A DNA stretch of 64,000 bases. Source: Nipponacmea schrenckii. Lineage: Eukaryota > Mollusca > Gastropoda > Lottiidae. The translations under genes were made by a program, and so were the position numbers. This document shows positions 46,375-57,699 of the stretch, piece by piece. The stretch covers positions 3,100,001-3,164,000 of the forward strand of contig JAUJPP010000005.1 in assembly GCA_030562195.1 (NCBI GenBank), given 5' to 3'. Numbering within the stretch: position 1 is the first letter of the stretch; every line of letters begins with the position of its first letter. The notes under the pieces were generated by a model. The model did not search any database. It was not told the origin of the DNA and saw nothing but the letters and a program-made list of their open reading frames with translations.

Positions 46375-46515
46375 TTTGATCAAGGACCAGTTGGTAGAAA
46401 GGATCCTCATTATTCCAGTCAACCCAGCTGTATATGGGTACAGATAACCTAGGAGAGATGGATACCAAAATATGTGGTCAGGGAACCCCATCATGGGTCG
46501 AACTCCAAACCTTAA
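46375..46515 (+). mobile_element. SINE-B body fragment
   Basis: ATTCCAGTCAACCCAGCTGT, ATATGGGTACAGATAACCTA, GGAGAGATGGATACC and GGGTCGAACTCCAAACC share the order of the body at 41.4 kb. Confidence 0.6.
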
Positions 46516-46519
46516 GCAA

Positions 46520-47865
46520 ATTAAAGTACAACATACAAAATATCGTTAAAAAATTTCGGTAAATTTGAAACAAAGCAGAAACTGAAGAGGCAATCAAAAA
46601 GTGATTTAAAATGGCTGTGAAATGGTGAAACCGTTGTTATGTAGCACTCGAATCACTCAGAAAATAATTACACTTTTCACCAGTATCATTTCAATTGTCA
46701 GTAACAATTACAGAAGCTATTTCAATTGAAATTTATTGAAGTCATTTTTGCAAACACTTAATTTGACTAAGTAACCTAACAGTTGAGGCAAAATTCGAAT
46801 AAATATCGCGATAAATTCGATAGGCCTAGCATCATCCGACGTATAATGAAATCACAATACAGTTAAAAGTAGATCCAGAATGAGGCTAGCACCTGTCCCA
46901 CTTCTGCTAGAATTTTATCTTTTTTCAATGACTGTTTTATTGAATCTGGCAGCAGCTTCCATTTCATCAGCGTTACTGTGTCAAGGTCATTTCTGTTTTC
47001 CTTTTGATTGGTTAGTCATAAAAATCGCAGAAAATGATTCCCTGATTTTCAGTCTGATTCGTTATTAATAAAAAATCGCAGCAAACTTTACTCTTTTAAT
47101 TGAACGATTTTCGATTTTCTTCAACAAGAAACCAATTAGGCCTTACCACTTAAATCATTTCCGAAGTAACACTTTTAATTCTTAGCCTTGATTTCACCCT
47201 CAGATTAGAGATTAAAATCAGAGATTAACGGCAGGGGTCAAAGGTTAATTGGTGAGGTAAGATAATTTGGGAGATGAATGATAAGATGTGAAGGTTGCAG
47301 TGTGTCAGTTTTTGTTAGGTGCTGATTCCCGCCAGCCACCTGGCAACCAAATTGTTCTGCGCGTAATGCACTTGAAAGAAATTTTGAAATCTAAGACCAT
47401 TATTTCAGCATCAAAAGGCCTGTTTTGTTATGTGGACTCTATGTAAGGGGAGTAACTCAGTCTTAAAGTAGCTAGGGGTGTCATTTAAGTGCAGACGCGA
47501 AATGGAAGGCAAAAAAAGAGCCTTAAAAAATGTGCAAATTTCAATGAGATCATTATTAGGTTTAAATTTTGACACGTTTTTCTACTTCAAATCGGCCCCA
47601 GTAAAAATGTTTTGTGTATTTGCATTAAAGATTTTGTTGGTGGCGGAATTTCTTGCTTTGTTTAAACAAGAATCCCATCTCAAGATGTCATCAATATTTC
47701 CCAAAACAAGCCAAGGCCATCCCAGGGGAAAAGACACGCAGGAAAGCCAGTTTTTTTCTCTGTGAATCATGTTTTTTGTAAATCATTTACAAAAATTTGA
47801 AGTTTTTTGATAGGAAATAAAGAAGTGTTCAGTTTCAAATGAGATTATTTCAAGCTGAAAATTTG
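46520..47865. other. Intronic unique stretch
   Basis: No array or exon was recognised. A DR1-like element GGGGTCAAAGGTTA is at 47234-47247, and an E-box (CACCTG) occurs near 47337. Confidence 0.4.
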
Positions 47866-47869
47866 TGAA

Positions 47870-48225
47870 ATGATGAACTATAAATTTTGTTCAAATGATG
47901 AATTTATATTTTGTTCAAATCATTTATTATAATTTGTTCAAATGATTAATTGTACTTTGTTCAAATCATTAATAATATTTTGTTCGAATGATTAATTATC
48001 AATTGTCCAAATGATGAAATATAATTTGTTAAATGATCAATAATAATTTGTTAAATGATCAAAATTAAATATTTTTTTCGGGTTTAAATGAAAATTAAAA
48101 TTAATTTTTTGGTTCAAATAATAAAATTAAATTTTGTTCACATGATTAACTGAAAAAATGTTCGAATCACAAATTTAATTAAATGATAAATTTCGATTTA
48201 ATTTTGTTCAAATGATCAGATTTTT
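47870..48225. repeat. TTGTTCAAATGAT minisatellite, period about 28
   Basis: About a dozen units of AATTTTGTTCAAATGATTAA plus TTATA, with many small indels. Confidence 0.88.
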
Positions 48226-48639
48226 TTTTTGCGAGTCTTTGAAACACATTTTGCACATAGAATTATCAAATTTTAACATGTTGCTAAGCAACTAAGCATT
48301 TATTAAATTTCCATTGAATAATCTTTAAATTAGATATCAAATGAGATTGTAAAGAAAATTTCTGTCATAGGATAGCAAAGCTCTGACAAGTTGGCAAATA
48401 CAAGGAAACATAATATACGTATTAAAAGCTTTTTCTAGTCTTCATGTGTTTGTACAGAACTGTTAAGAATAAATATGCTTAAAATCTAATAAAGTGAGAC
48501 CGTTTTTAATGAAATAAAATATCATATATATTATATTTTCTGCGATATTCTTTAATTGAGCTTTTCAACTCTTTTATATTTTTCTAGTTTTTTTATGTAT
48601 TTTATGGAAATTAAGTGATAAATGGCCAAAGCGTGAAAA

Positions 48640-49035
48640 GCCCATGTTTTCCTTAATAAATTGGAAACTGTATTGGGCTTAGAAAAAGTTTGGAAATCCC
48701 AAAGCTCTCTGTGTATTGAAAACTAATGGGCTTGGGAAATATTATGGAAAGCCCATGGCTCTTAACATATTAGAAACAAATGGGTTTGGAAAAAGTATGG
48801 AAAGCCCAAAGCTCTTTGTGTATTGGAAACTAATGGGATTGGGAAAAAGTATGGAAAGCCCATGGCTTCTCTTCTTCGACATTAATGGGCTTGGGAAATA
48901 GTATGGAAATCCCATGGCTCTTAACAGTTTGCAAACTAATGGGATTGGAAAAAAGTATGGAAAGCCCATGGCTCTTAACATATTGGAAACTAATGGGCTT
49001 GGGAAAAGTATGGAAAGCCCATGACTTCTCTTATT
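48640..49035. repeat. Minisatellite, about 53 bp (GTATGGAAAGCCCATGGCTC)
   Basis: About seven units run ACTAATGGGCTTGGGAAAAG, TATGGAAAGCCCATGGCTCT and TAACATATTGGAA. Frames on both strands here are translations of it. Confidence 0.94.
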
Positions 49036-49039
49036 AGAA

Positions 49040-50715
49040 ATGATTGTTAATGATTATTGAATATTCACAGTTCAAACCAGTGTATACCTATCACACCAAC
49101 AAATCCACAAAAAATAAAACTCAAACCGGTTTCTACTATCCAGTGCAAATAGGTTAAATCAGAGTTAGTACAATATACACCACATTTCTACACAACCCAA
49201 ACCAGTTTCACAAACCAGGGTCATGTCTATACTCCTATCCTATTCCAGTTTGCTCAACCTAAAAGGGTTTGTCAAACCTAATTTAACCAAGATCAGAATG
49301 ATCATTATAAACAATTTTTACAGGAAAAAAAAATAATTTTCATTATATTTTAAAATAGGAAACTCTTTGGAAATTGGAAATTTTTGGAAATTGGAAATAT
49401 TGTAATTGCTTTATGCTTTTTCCAGAAAAAATGGAAAATATATATATATATATATAAACACATAAGTACCATACCCAACCAAGATCAAAACACACAAAAA
49501 CACATTAAAAATATAACTGATGTACACGGCACGCTGCGCAAGCAAAAATTAAACACAAAAAAAAAATGACAAAAAAATCATTTTATCACAAAAAAACACA
49601 AAAACTTATGTTCACCTAAGAATGGGTATCCATGGCAACTGTGTGTAAGATTCTGTAGTCATGAATCTACATTTGGCGACCATTTTGTATTTCTCGTTCC
49701 TGCTTGCCTTCAGCTACACCTCAAAAAGGACAAAACGTTATCAGTCATGGAAATCATGGAAAAAATTTCAGAGAATCGTTGGCTAAATAATCATTATTGA
49801 TGACCTCTATAGGCAGGTCTGGGCAATTTTGAAAGTGGTCTTATTAGATAGGCTTTACTGTAAGAAAATAAAAGTGTAGAAATTTTTGCTTGTGCAGCAG
49901 TCGCAATGCTTTACATAAGACAAACAGATGACAAAGGACAGCAGAAGGCTGGACAGTGGAAAGCCCTCCAGCAAAATTCAAAATGGAACTGGCCATGATC
50001 AACCTGACGCCTCTTAGAAATTTTTGAGAAATCCCTTCCCCAATTCACTTGATTTTAAAACTTGGGGAATATTGAGATCAACTTGAGAAAGCCTCATTAA
50101 AAACAAAAATCAAGATAAATTTTGAATTGCTATATGCCGGTTGGATTGTCGTCTGCTAGATAACTAGGTACTGTGAGTCCATCGTCCTAAACTTTAAGTT
50201 CATTTTCATGCCTGAGCCAGTGCTTCTGAGACTCTTTTATCCAGTCTTATTTAAAAGTTACAGTAGCGAAGAAAGCTACCATCGTAGACAGTATCACTAG
50301 AATATCAAAGTCAAGAGCTAGAAATATGATATTTCCCATCTGGTTCACCATAACGGGGCTATGACTCTAACAAAGGATAGAAAAATAAAATAAAGAGGAT
50401 GGAACTCTTCTGACATGAAGGAAAGAAAAACATTCAAGTCACTGGGTGTGTTTTTATTAATAATAAATCGAAACATAGAAATTTATTGTATTGAGTCATA
50501 TGGTAGGCCTATTTCAGGTTTGTAATAGCTATTTTTTGAGAAATTTATTCCATTTTTTTCACATGCATGATTTTAAATTGGTTAGGTACAAGAAATTAAA
50601 AATTTTGTCCTAGTCTTAGAATGTGTCGCAGAAAACCTCATAGATTTTATGTAAACCATACGAGCCAAATTGTATATGCAATAGTGATGTCACATTTTTG
50701 GTGGTTTTTTTTCTG
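49040..50715. other. Intronic stretch with AAACC(A/G)GTTT words
   Basis: Bases 49070-49275 hold several AAACCAGTTT/AAACCGGTTT/CAAACC words. A (TA)n run lies at 49440-49457. The segment 50137-50160 (GTTGGATTGTCGTCTGCTAG) matches the 48-bp array of 14.3 kb. No exon was recognised. Confidence 0.45.
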
Positions 50716-50904
50716 GAATTACAGGAACGATTCCCATCACAAGCAAAATTGGAATGGTGTAAATAGAAATAATAATTGTTTCAAATACATATATACGAAA
50801 GCTTTCTTTGGAATACCTGAAGATTCTAAAAAATTATCTAGCTTATGACCTCACATTTGTGAATACCATTTAACTTTTAGAAATTTTTCTTAGAATTACA
50901 AAAA

Positions 50905-51195
50905 TATAATTTCCAACTGTCGAGGGATCTTTAACTTGTACAGTCTGTACCACATGGAGCTTGTGCTTATCGTCCAACCCGAACGCCTAGATGCTTTTTC
51001 CATGACTGAACCTCCAACAATTCATCTAGACCTTTGCTGGGATTGAACCCTGGACCCTCAGAATTGAACCCTAGACCCTCATGTTTGTCACGCTGGACTT
51101 GTGAACCCAAGTTGTTATCCTTGTAAAATATAGTTGTTTCAGGTTGGAGAGCAAGCGTCTGAATCACTGAGCCACCAGAGCTTCCTGTTTGAATT
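50905..51195 (-). mobile_element. SINE-A copy: tRNA-like head plus centre
   Basis: On the minus strand: GGAAGCTCTGGTGGCTCAGT (A-box TGGCTCAGTGA), GATTCAGACGCTTGCTCTCC, AGGGTCTAGGGTTCAATTCT and then a second GGGTCCAGGGTTCAATCCCA (B box duplicated by a short tandem repeat). After a linker come GGACGATAAGCACAAGCTCC, ATGTGGTACAGACTGTACAA and GTTAAAGATCCCTCGACAGT. This and the copy at 63.0 kb join head to centre. Confidence 0.82.
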
Positions 51196-51199
51196 ACAA

Positions 51200-52620
51200 G
51201 AATCAAAGGTGAATTGGTCTAGAGGTAAATGATACATCGTGACTTTAAGAATAGAAAATTTAAAATAGTTGGCAAGACCAGGAACATTAGAGCTCTGACG
51301 TCACAGGGCTTCGTGTTTATTTTCTATGAAATACCAAAGGGCACTGATCAGGTGTCTGAATATCAAGGAAGATGATCAGACCAAATACTCTTGGAATCAA
51401 AAACACTTGCAGGAATTTATCTTTGGTATTTCTCATTTCTATCATACCTTTTTCTAATTTGGAGAGAAGTGGGTGGCATTGGAATGAGATCCCATTGTGC
51501 TGAGCTGACATTTGAGTGAAAGCTGACATTTTGGATGAGAGCTGGCATGGAATCTGACATTAGATTTTTTGAATTTACAATTGCAGGAATGGAGCTGACA
51601 TTGGGAAGAGCTGACATATGGAAATTTTGTCATTTGGATTAGAATTGGTCATTAGGATGAGATACCACTTAATCAACACACAAGCATTGGCCATGGACTT
51701 TAAAAGCCTGGCACTTAAATCAAATCAGTCCCTCATAGTGTGATTCCTGTGACCCTTGACAACGCTGGCCTGAGTGAAGTCAAGACAGATAAAAAAAACG
51801 AAATTCCAATACGACTTTACAATAAAAATCCAAATCAATTCTTTACACCCTACTATGACCTAACCTTAAAAATCCAAATCAATTTGTACATCCTACTACA
51901 ACCTTCACCTTATCTCCAACCTTCCCACTTTTGCCTGCAACTACGCATGAATGACCTTTGAAATTTCCATCCTGACATTTTCTCTGAGCATCTTCTGTTT
52001 ATCTAACTTCTTCGAAAGAAGCATGTGCCATCTTGAATTTCCCAGAATGTAATTCAGAGGCAAAAATGTTGGAGTATCAAATAGAACAAAGAAAAATTTG
52101 GCCATTTGTTTAGAGCTGGAAAGGTTACAGAGGAAGAAATACTTGATTTGAAAAGGTCACTTAATGTATACAGTAGCAAACACAGATAGGCATTAAAGAC
52201 ATAGTTTATCCTAAAATTTTTTAGATAGCTGTACAGTAACAATTAATGGCCATGTTTCGTTCAACATTTTCTCAAAGAATTTGTCTTTAGTTAGTAATTC
52301 TATGGTTTAAATTTACTTCAAATTCTTATTTTTTAAAAGAGCTCTGAGCATCTACTCTAGATGAAGAAATGTAGAAAATAATTTTTTTTAGGGAACTCTC
52401 TCTTTAATTCTAGGATTAACCCAGTTTGGTTTAGATTAATTGGCAACTGCCAGATTTTTTAAACATATTTAGGAAATTAAACAATATTTAAGGTCTAGTT
52501 TGGTTTAATCAAAATTTAAACATATTTTGTATTTGAATATTTAATGTAATAATATTTATTAAGTCTAATATTTTCAGAAACCAAACTCTTTCTTTAAATA
52601 TTAACATATATGTAGAATAG
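51200..52620. other. Intronic stretch, no gene seen
   Basis: GAGCTGACATTT-type words recur four or five times at 51500-51620. ACAAGCATTGGCCATGGACT is at about 51682. AAAATCCAAATCAATT recurs at 51826 and 51869. Confidence 0.45.
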
Positions 52621-52638
52621 CATGGAAGCAGTACTCAC

Positions 52639-52693
52639 CCATATTGGCTAGGTAATATAGGCAATCCAGATTTCAAAGCAAATGGGAAGGCAG
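52639..52693 (-). CDS. RBM24: RBM24/RBM38-like gene, 55-bp linker exon
   Basis: On the minus strand a clear acceptor (GTTCTATTTCAG) precedes 55 bases and a strong donor (GG/GTGAGTACT). Joined in phase to the single leftover base of the RRM exon, it reads AAFPFALKSGLPILPSQYG, with the last glycine codon completed by the first base of the terminal exon. In vertebrate RBM24 the same place, just after GAKPR, holds a hydrophobic, proline-containing linker ending FG before the HYVYP segment, so position and character agree although the sequence has diverged. The length is not a multiple of three, so skipping shifts the frame. It sits between introns of about 6.5 kb and 29.6 kb. Support rests on phase and splice sites at both ends more than on sequence identity. 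A further small exon inside either long intron cannot be excluded, but the phases do not require one. Confidence 0.85.
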
Positions 52694-52799
52694 CTGAAAT
52701 AGAACGACAAAATGATTAAAGTCCTTGTATAGGTTGAAAATTATAAAAAAATAATATTAGGAATCAAGTACATGTATAGCCTATTATTTTAAAGTTGAA

Positions 52800-53045
52800 A
52801 AACTGCATTTTCTTTTTAATGTGAGTGTAGCTTTAATAAAACCCATGAAAAATTTTCTGCTAAAAATTTTTTCTATTTCTAATTTTAATGTGAGTACAGC
52901 TTTAAAAAAAAAGTTTAAAAGCAAAAAATATGCTGCAATTTTTCAAAAAACAAAATTGCAATTAAAGCTATAATAATCCATAAAAAAAAATGTTGTGCTA
53001 AAAAACTTAGAATTTCTTTTTAATGTGAGGGTTGCTTTAATAAGT
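52800..53045. repeat. Degenerate repeat with TTTTTAATGTGAGTGTAGCT
   Basis: Three instances of TTTAATGTGAGNGTAGCTTT plus AATAA lie about 75-150 bp apart, separated by A-rich text. Confidence 0.65.
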
Positions 53046-53274
53046 CGAGACGAAAATGTGTTTTCAGTTAAGTGAAGCTGATTAAGACCATATTTCTGAT
53101 GAGAAAAAATACACAAATTATATACAAATAATATACAAATAATATACAATAATCAAAATAAACAGGGATTAATAAAGTCGTTTTCCCAAATAAATACGAC
53201 ATGTGTGTAAATACACGTGGAACACCTGATTTCACTTGGCCAGAAATTCATCAGAAAGAGAAATATTGGTGATG

Positions 53275-53478
53275 TCTTTTATCAAATGAAATGAAGTTTT
53301 ATATTTTTTACTTCTGTAATATATTGTCTAATGAAATGAAATGAAATTTTATATTTTTTACTTCTGTAATATATTGGCTAATGAAATGAAGTTTTATATT
53401 TTTACTTCTGTAATATATTGGTTAATGAAATGAAATAAAGTTTTATATTTTTTACTTCTGTTATATATTGGCTAAAGA
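53275..53478 (-). repeat. 45-50-bp minisatellite derived from a SINE-A tail
   Basis: Four units (GAAGTTTTAT at 53293, 53343, 53388 and 53438) run GAAATGAAGTTTTATATTTT, TTACTTCTGTAATATATTGG and CTAATG. The order GAAATGAA...AGTTTTA...TACTTCTG...GGCTAATGAA is that of the reversed SINE-A 3' end at 56303-56361. Confidence 0.85.
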
Positions 53479-53479
53479 A

Positions 53480-53995
53480 AATAGTTGCAATTATGAATTT
53501 TAAAACAAGTTAAACTTATTGACTGATACAACTTGTCTGAAAAAATCGATGATTACAACGAGACACGATTAAAAAAAACAAGATAGCAATATGACGTCAA
53601 CCGAAAACCAAATTTTCAAATTCAAACGAACTTTTCATTATTTATGACGACAGTTTTAATCCACTGCTTCAAAGCTTTATTACATAAATCGTCACACTAA
53701 GCCGTCAATGTAGAGATTAACGTTAGGTTGAACTTGTTTCAATGTTGACTCGAATGCACTATTGACGATGTCAAAAGACTTATTATATTTTTTCAAAGGG
53801 CATAAATTGATAAAAATATTATTAATTCTTTTCAATGTATGTAAGTCAAATTCGTGTCGTTTAAAATGATTTTTCATTTTTTCGGGGGTTTAATTTCAAA
53901 TGTAAACAATTTGTTTTTAGATATTTGATGTAGTGAAATGAAGTCTGATATTTTTTGCTTAAAGAAATCTTAAATATATTAAATTGTTTACGAAA
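53480..53995. other. Intronic unique stretch
   Basis: No array or exon was recognised. Confidence 0.45.
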
Positions 53996-53996
53996 A

Positions 53997-54053
53997 TTGG
54001 TTACAAATTGGTTACAAATTGGTTGAAAATTGGTTGAAAATTGGTTGAAAATT
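53997..54053. repeat. 13-bp repeat (ATTGGTTACAAATTGGTTGA)
   Basis: Five units of ATTGGTTACAA or ATTGGTTGAAA, 12-13 bases each. Confidence 0.92.
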
Positions 54054-54694
54054 TCAAGCTACCCAAAAATAGTTTTCTTTTGCAAATTACTAATATCCTA
54101 ATCCAATTTGGGACAAAACTGTTGCAAATAAACTTCGGTTCTGCATTTCAGTCATAATCCAAATCCCATTTGAGATGCTATCTTATAAACAACCTTGCTT
54201 CCTTGATTTTGATTGTTTTGTAGCTAAAGAGGCATCTAATGTACAATCAAATATTTCACACTTGCATTCTGCTGTCAAATTACACATCCAATTTCGAGAC
54301 TCTATCAAAATCAACCAAGCAGACGTCCAACAAGTAATCCAATCATTTTAAACAAGTAAATTAATACCCCACAAAACCAATCGTGTCCAATTTGGTGTCA
54401 AAGGATTATGTTTTATGGTGCTCATTTACATGGGTGATTAGGCCGTCCCTATATTCCTACTCTAAAATCCAATCAATCCGCACAGGTTTTTATGGTTTTC
54501 ACTGAAAGGAGAGCTAACCATTCGTGTGTTGAAGGAGCAATAAAATCTCATTTGGCCAGTCGTAAAATGGTCATTGAAAACTCGTAAAATGAAAGACCAG
54601 ATAAAATGAGAAAGAAATGGAGTGTAAACACCCAACACCTGCTGGCAGACGTCACAGACTTAATTAACTCTCTCACTGAAGAGCTGAAGAGTCA

Positions 54695-54750
54695 GACGGT
54701 TAATGAAATGGAGTTTTACATCCAACCGTTCAGCACCCTTTGGATAAATG
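54695..54750 (-). mobile_element. SINE-A tail fragment
   Basis: GAAATGGAGTTTTACATCCA, ACCGTTCAGCACCCTTTGG is the reversed SINE-A end. It stops just before the first copy of the 161-bp duplication. Confidence 0.68.
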
Positions 54751-54758
54751 AGGAATAT

Positions 54759-55209
54759 AGTCAGTTTGCTGTGGTCGGAATATTCTAGAAGCCATTAATC
54801 ATTGAACTCTTTGCTGCTTTCGAAATGAATACTGTCACAGCATTGTGTACAATAGGGTAACTTTTCAAGCACCCTTTTCTGACTCCACGCCAAGACCTAG
54901 ATCATATGTCAGGTGTACAGTCAAGGAAAATTTTTCTCCAAGTTCTCAGGAACAATCAAATTTCAATTTTTTAAAGAAGTTAATATTCAACCTCTTATCG
55001 CTTTTGAGTCAAATGTATTTTCAAATTATCCTCTACACATCGGGTAAAAGTCAGTTTGCTGTGGTCGGAATATTCTAGAAGCCATTAATCATTGAACTCT
55101 TTGCTGCTTTCGAAATGAATACTGTCACAGCATTGTGTACAATAGGGTAACTTTTCAAGCACCCTTTTCTGACTCCACGCCAAGACCTAGATCATATGTC
55201 AGGTGTACA
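54759..55209. repeat. Perfect 161-bp direct duplication, offset 290
   Basis: Bases 54759-54919 and 55049-55209 read identically by eye, from AGTCAGTTTGCTGTGGTCGG to GATCATATGTCAGGTGTACA. The 129 bases between are different. Such identity next to decayed arrays suggests a recent event or an assembly effect. Confidence 0.93.
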
Positions 55210-56300
55210 TCAAAGATCAAGCGAAAGTTTTTCTCCAAGATATCTGTGTCAGGTTATAAGAAATCAAGACTCTTCAATTTGTGTTAAATGAAGTTAATAT
55301 AAGTCTAACCTCGGTAGGTGATCGACTAGACGTTATGTTAGTCATAATTTAGTACTTGTATACTTATCAAACCTCCTTAAGTAGAGAATTGCATGCATAG
55401 TCGAGCTTTGATTACAAACAAGTACCGACTTTGTAAGTCTTTCTACCAATTGTCTTGGAACGTAGAATGCGTAAATAGAAAAATTGTACTGATAGTCATA
55501 GAATGACTTTTGTTTGTAAATCAAATTTTACTGATTTGCTAAATCACATTTAAAGTTGTACTGATAGTCTTAGATTAGACTGTGTACATGTCATTTCCAT
55601 ATTGACGTCATTGACTTACGCATAGTCCTAAAGTTAATGTTATTTCAACGACAATTGTACGCATATATCTCAATTCAAATGATATTACACTTTGACTTAC
55701 TGAAAAGAACCTCATAAATATCCCATAAAAAGTTAATATTGTATGAGAGAGGCCAATATCACCTGGAAATCAGGTCAGCGTGCATGTCTAGGCGTACAAC
55801 TGATAATAATTTAGGGTAACATAGGGGCACTTAGTACATCTCTTTCAATGAAAGTTTCAGGCATTTGATTTGGGATTTCCGATATTTTGCAAAGTTGTTC
55901 TTAGTGGGCAAAGTTCAGATTGCTTTGTGACCTAGGCCAGTAAAAAAAAAAAAACCCACATAGAGGTGTTTTCAAAGTATTATCAAGTTCACATCTCAAA
56001 AGCAGAGTGATTTAATTGTTCTAAACTAACATATGACCATTGCTTTGTGACCCAGGGTGGCCAAACGAGTCAAAATAAAACCACACAATAGATATAAGTG
56101 TTTTTAGCGCGGCCCACGTCAAAGTGTTTTCATATTCGAATAAGAGAGAATAAAGGGACTTATATTGATCATTCTATTACAATATAATAGACTTCAAACA
56201 CCTATAACATATATACTCTCTTTGATTGGGGCTCTACGAGGGTTTTTTTCTTCATATTGGCCCCCTTTCTCTTCTTAGTGAACTTGGATGGCTCAACAAG
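55210..56300. other. Intronic stretch with weak duplications
   Basis: TTGTACTGATAGTC recurs at about 55485 and 55555. ATTGCTTTGTGACC(T/C)AGG recurs at about 55919 and 56039. No exon was recognised. Confidence 0.5.
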
Positions 56301-56302
56301 TC

Positions 56303-56375
56303 AGAAATGAAATGAATAGAGTTTAATGTCCTACTCTTCTGAACCTAATAGGCTAATGAAGATGGACATTACAGT
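56303..56375 (-). mobile_element. SINE-A 3'-end fragment
   Basis: GAAATGAATAGAGTTTAATG, TCCTACTCTTCTGAACCTAA and TAGGCTAATGAAGA are in reverse orientation. Confidence 0.75.
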
Positions 56376-56387
56376 TTGAAAATATAT

Positions 56388-56715
56388 TGAAATGAATGGA
56401 GTTTTACGTCCTACTCTTCTGCACCTAAAAGGCTATTGAAGACGATGAGAATTATTTTGAATAACATTTTCTATGTTGATATGTTTTCTTAATGTTTTTA
56501 AAGACGAAAAAACATGGCCAATTTATTATTCCAAATATTTTTTGGATGATATAAACTTCATATTGATAATTTAAAAAGATGGACGAACAATGATGGGGTA
56601 TGCCAGGGTGTATTGGGAGTAAGCAGCATCATAACCTACTCTTTTTATTGAGGGATCTTTAACATACACAGCCTGTAGCACATGGGGCCTCGGTTTATTG
56701 TCCCATCCGAAACAA
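56388..56715 (-). mobile_element. SINE-A copy, interrupted
   Basis: The 3' end is at 56388-56450 (GAATGGAGTTTTACGTCCTA, CTCTTCTGCACCTAAAAGGC). The centre is at about 56600-56715 (GAGGGATCTTTAACATACAC, AGCCTGTAGCACATGGGGCC, TCGGTTTATTGTCCCATCCG). The AT-rich sequence between is either an insertion or decayed 3' module. The centre is cut by an (ATTC)n tract. Confidence 0.8.
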
Positions 56716-56717
56716 TT

Positions 56718-56965
56718 CATTTATTCATTTTTTTTTTCATTTATTAATTAGTTTATTCATTCATTCATCTATTTATTCGTTCATTTATATATTTATTCGT
56801 TCATTTGTTCATTCATTCAATCATTTTCAACTATTTATTCATTCATTCATTTATTCGTTCATTTTCATTTATTCATTCATTCATTCATTCATTCATTATT
56901 TCCCTGTATCAATCATTCATTTATTCATCTATTAGTTTATCATTCATTCATTCATATCCGCTCCC
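56718..56965. repeat. (TTCA)n/(TTTA)n tetranucleotide region
   Basis: ATTCATTCATTCATTTATTC-type text directly abuts the broken SINE-A centre. The HSFI-rich 96-codon frame at 56805-57095 is its translation. Confidence 0.93.
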
Positions 56966-56969
56966 ACCA

Positions 56970-57690
56970 CTTGAAAAAGGCAATATTGACTTGTTTAAAA
57001 TCAGGTCAAATTCAAATCTTAAAGGATGCAATATTAACTGTCAACTGATAAAACCTATTTATATCACGATTCACAATTTTCATAACTTGGGTTGAGATTT
57101 CAAATTTAAGGGCCTGGCCAGTTCTATTGATTCAGAGCTGAAATTGAGCTCAAATTAAGCTTAAGAACAAATCTGAATTTGAATTGAAAGATAGTGGAAA
57201 GGAGAGTTAAATGATCAAATTTAGAAATTCCAGACAAAAAAAGAGTATATCAGAACTTATCAAATTGTACAATATATGTTTAGGTTTTCTGAAACTTAAA
57301 TAAGAGTTTGGCCAAAATCTGAAAAATTTAAAATTGAAATTCCATGAGAATTTTACGCCTAAAGAAATTCAGCAATATCACGCGGGCCAATCTATTGGGC
57401 ACTTATATCTGCATTGTGAACCCTCTAAGTGAATTTTAATCTGCCCCAAATTTATGTCAAATCCACAAAGCCAGATTAACGAGAGAATACTACAAAGGCA
57501 AATACCAAGTAACATCAGTCATTGCACTTTTAAACCACCCATTCATAGTCTCAATGTACCTTAACAGAGCCCCAAATTTACTCGTTGACTTTTGACTAGA
57601 CTTTTGACTAGAGCTCGTCATTGGTGAAAGGACTCAGTCAAGCGAGGGACCAAATAACGGTATAACAGTATAATATACAATGCTCTTTTA
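56970..57690. other. Intronic unique stretch
   Basis: No array or exon was recognised. Confidence 0.45.
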
Positions 57691-57699
57691 CAGTTATTA

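Larger units (their letters stand above)
23064..52638 (-). other. Long intron of the RBM24-like gene (about 29.6 kb)
   Basis: It is bounded by donor GTGAGTACT (minus strand, at 52638) and acceptor CCATTTCAG (at 23064). It is filled with tandem arrays, SINE fragments and AT-rich unique sequence listed separately. No nested gene was recognised on either strand. Open frames of 95-115 codons inside it are either repeat translations or unrecognised AT-rich frames. Confidence 0.85.
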
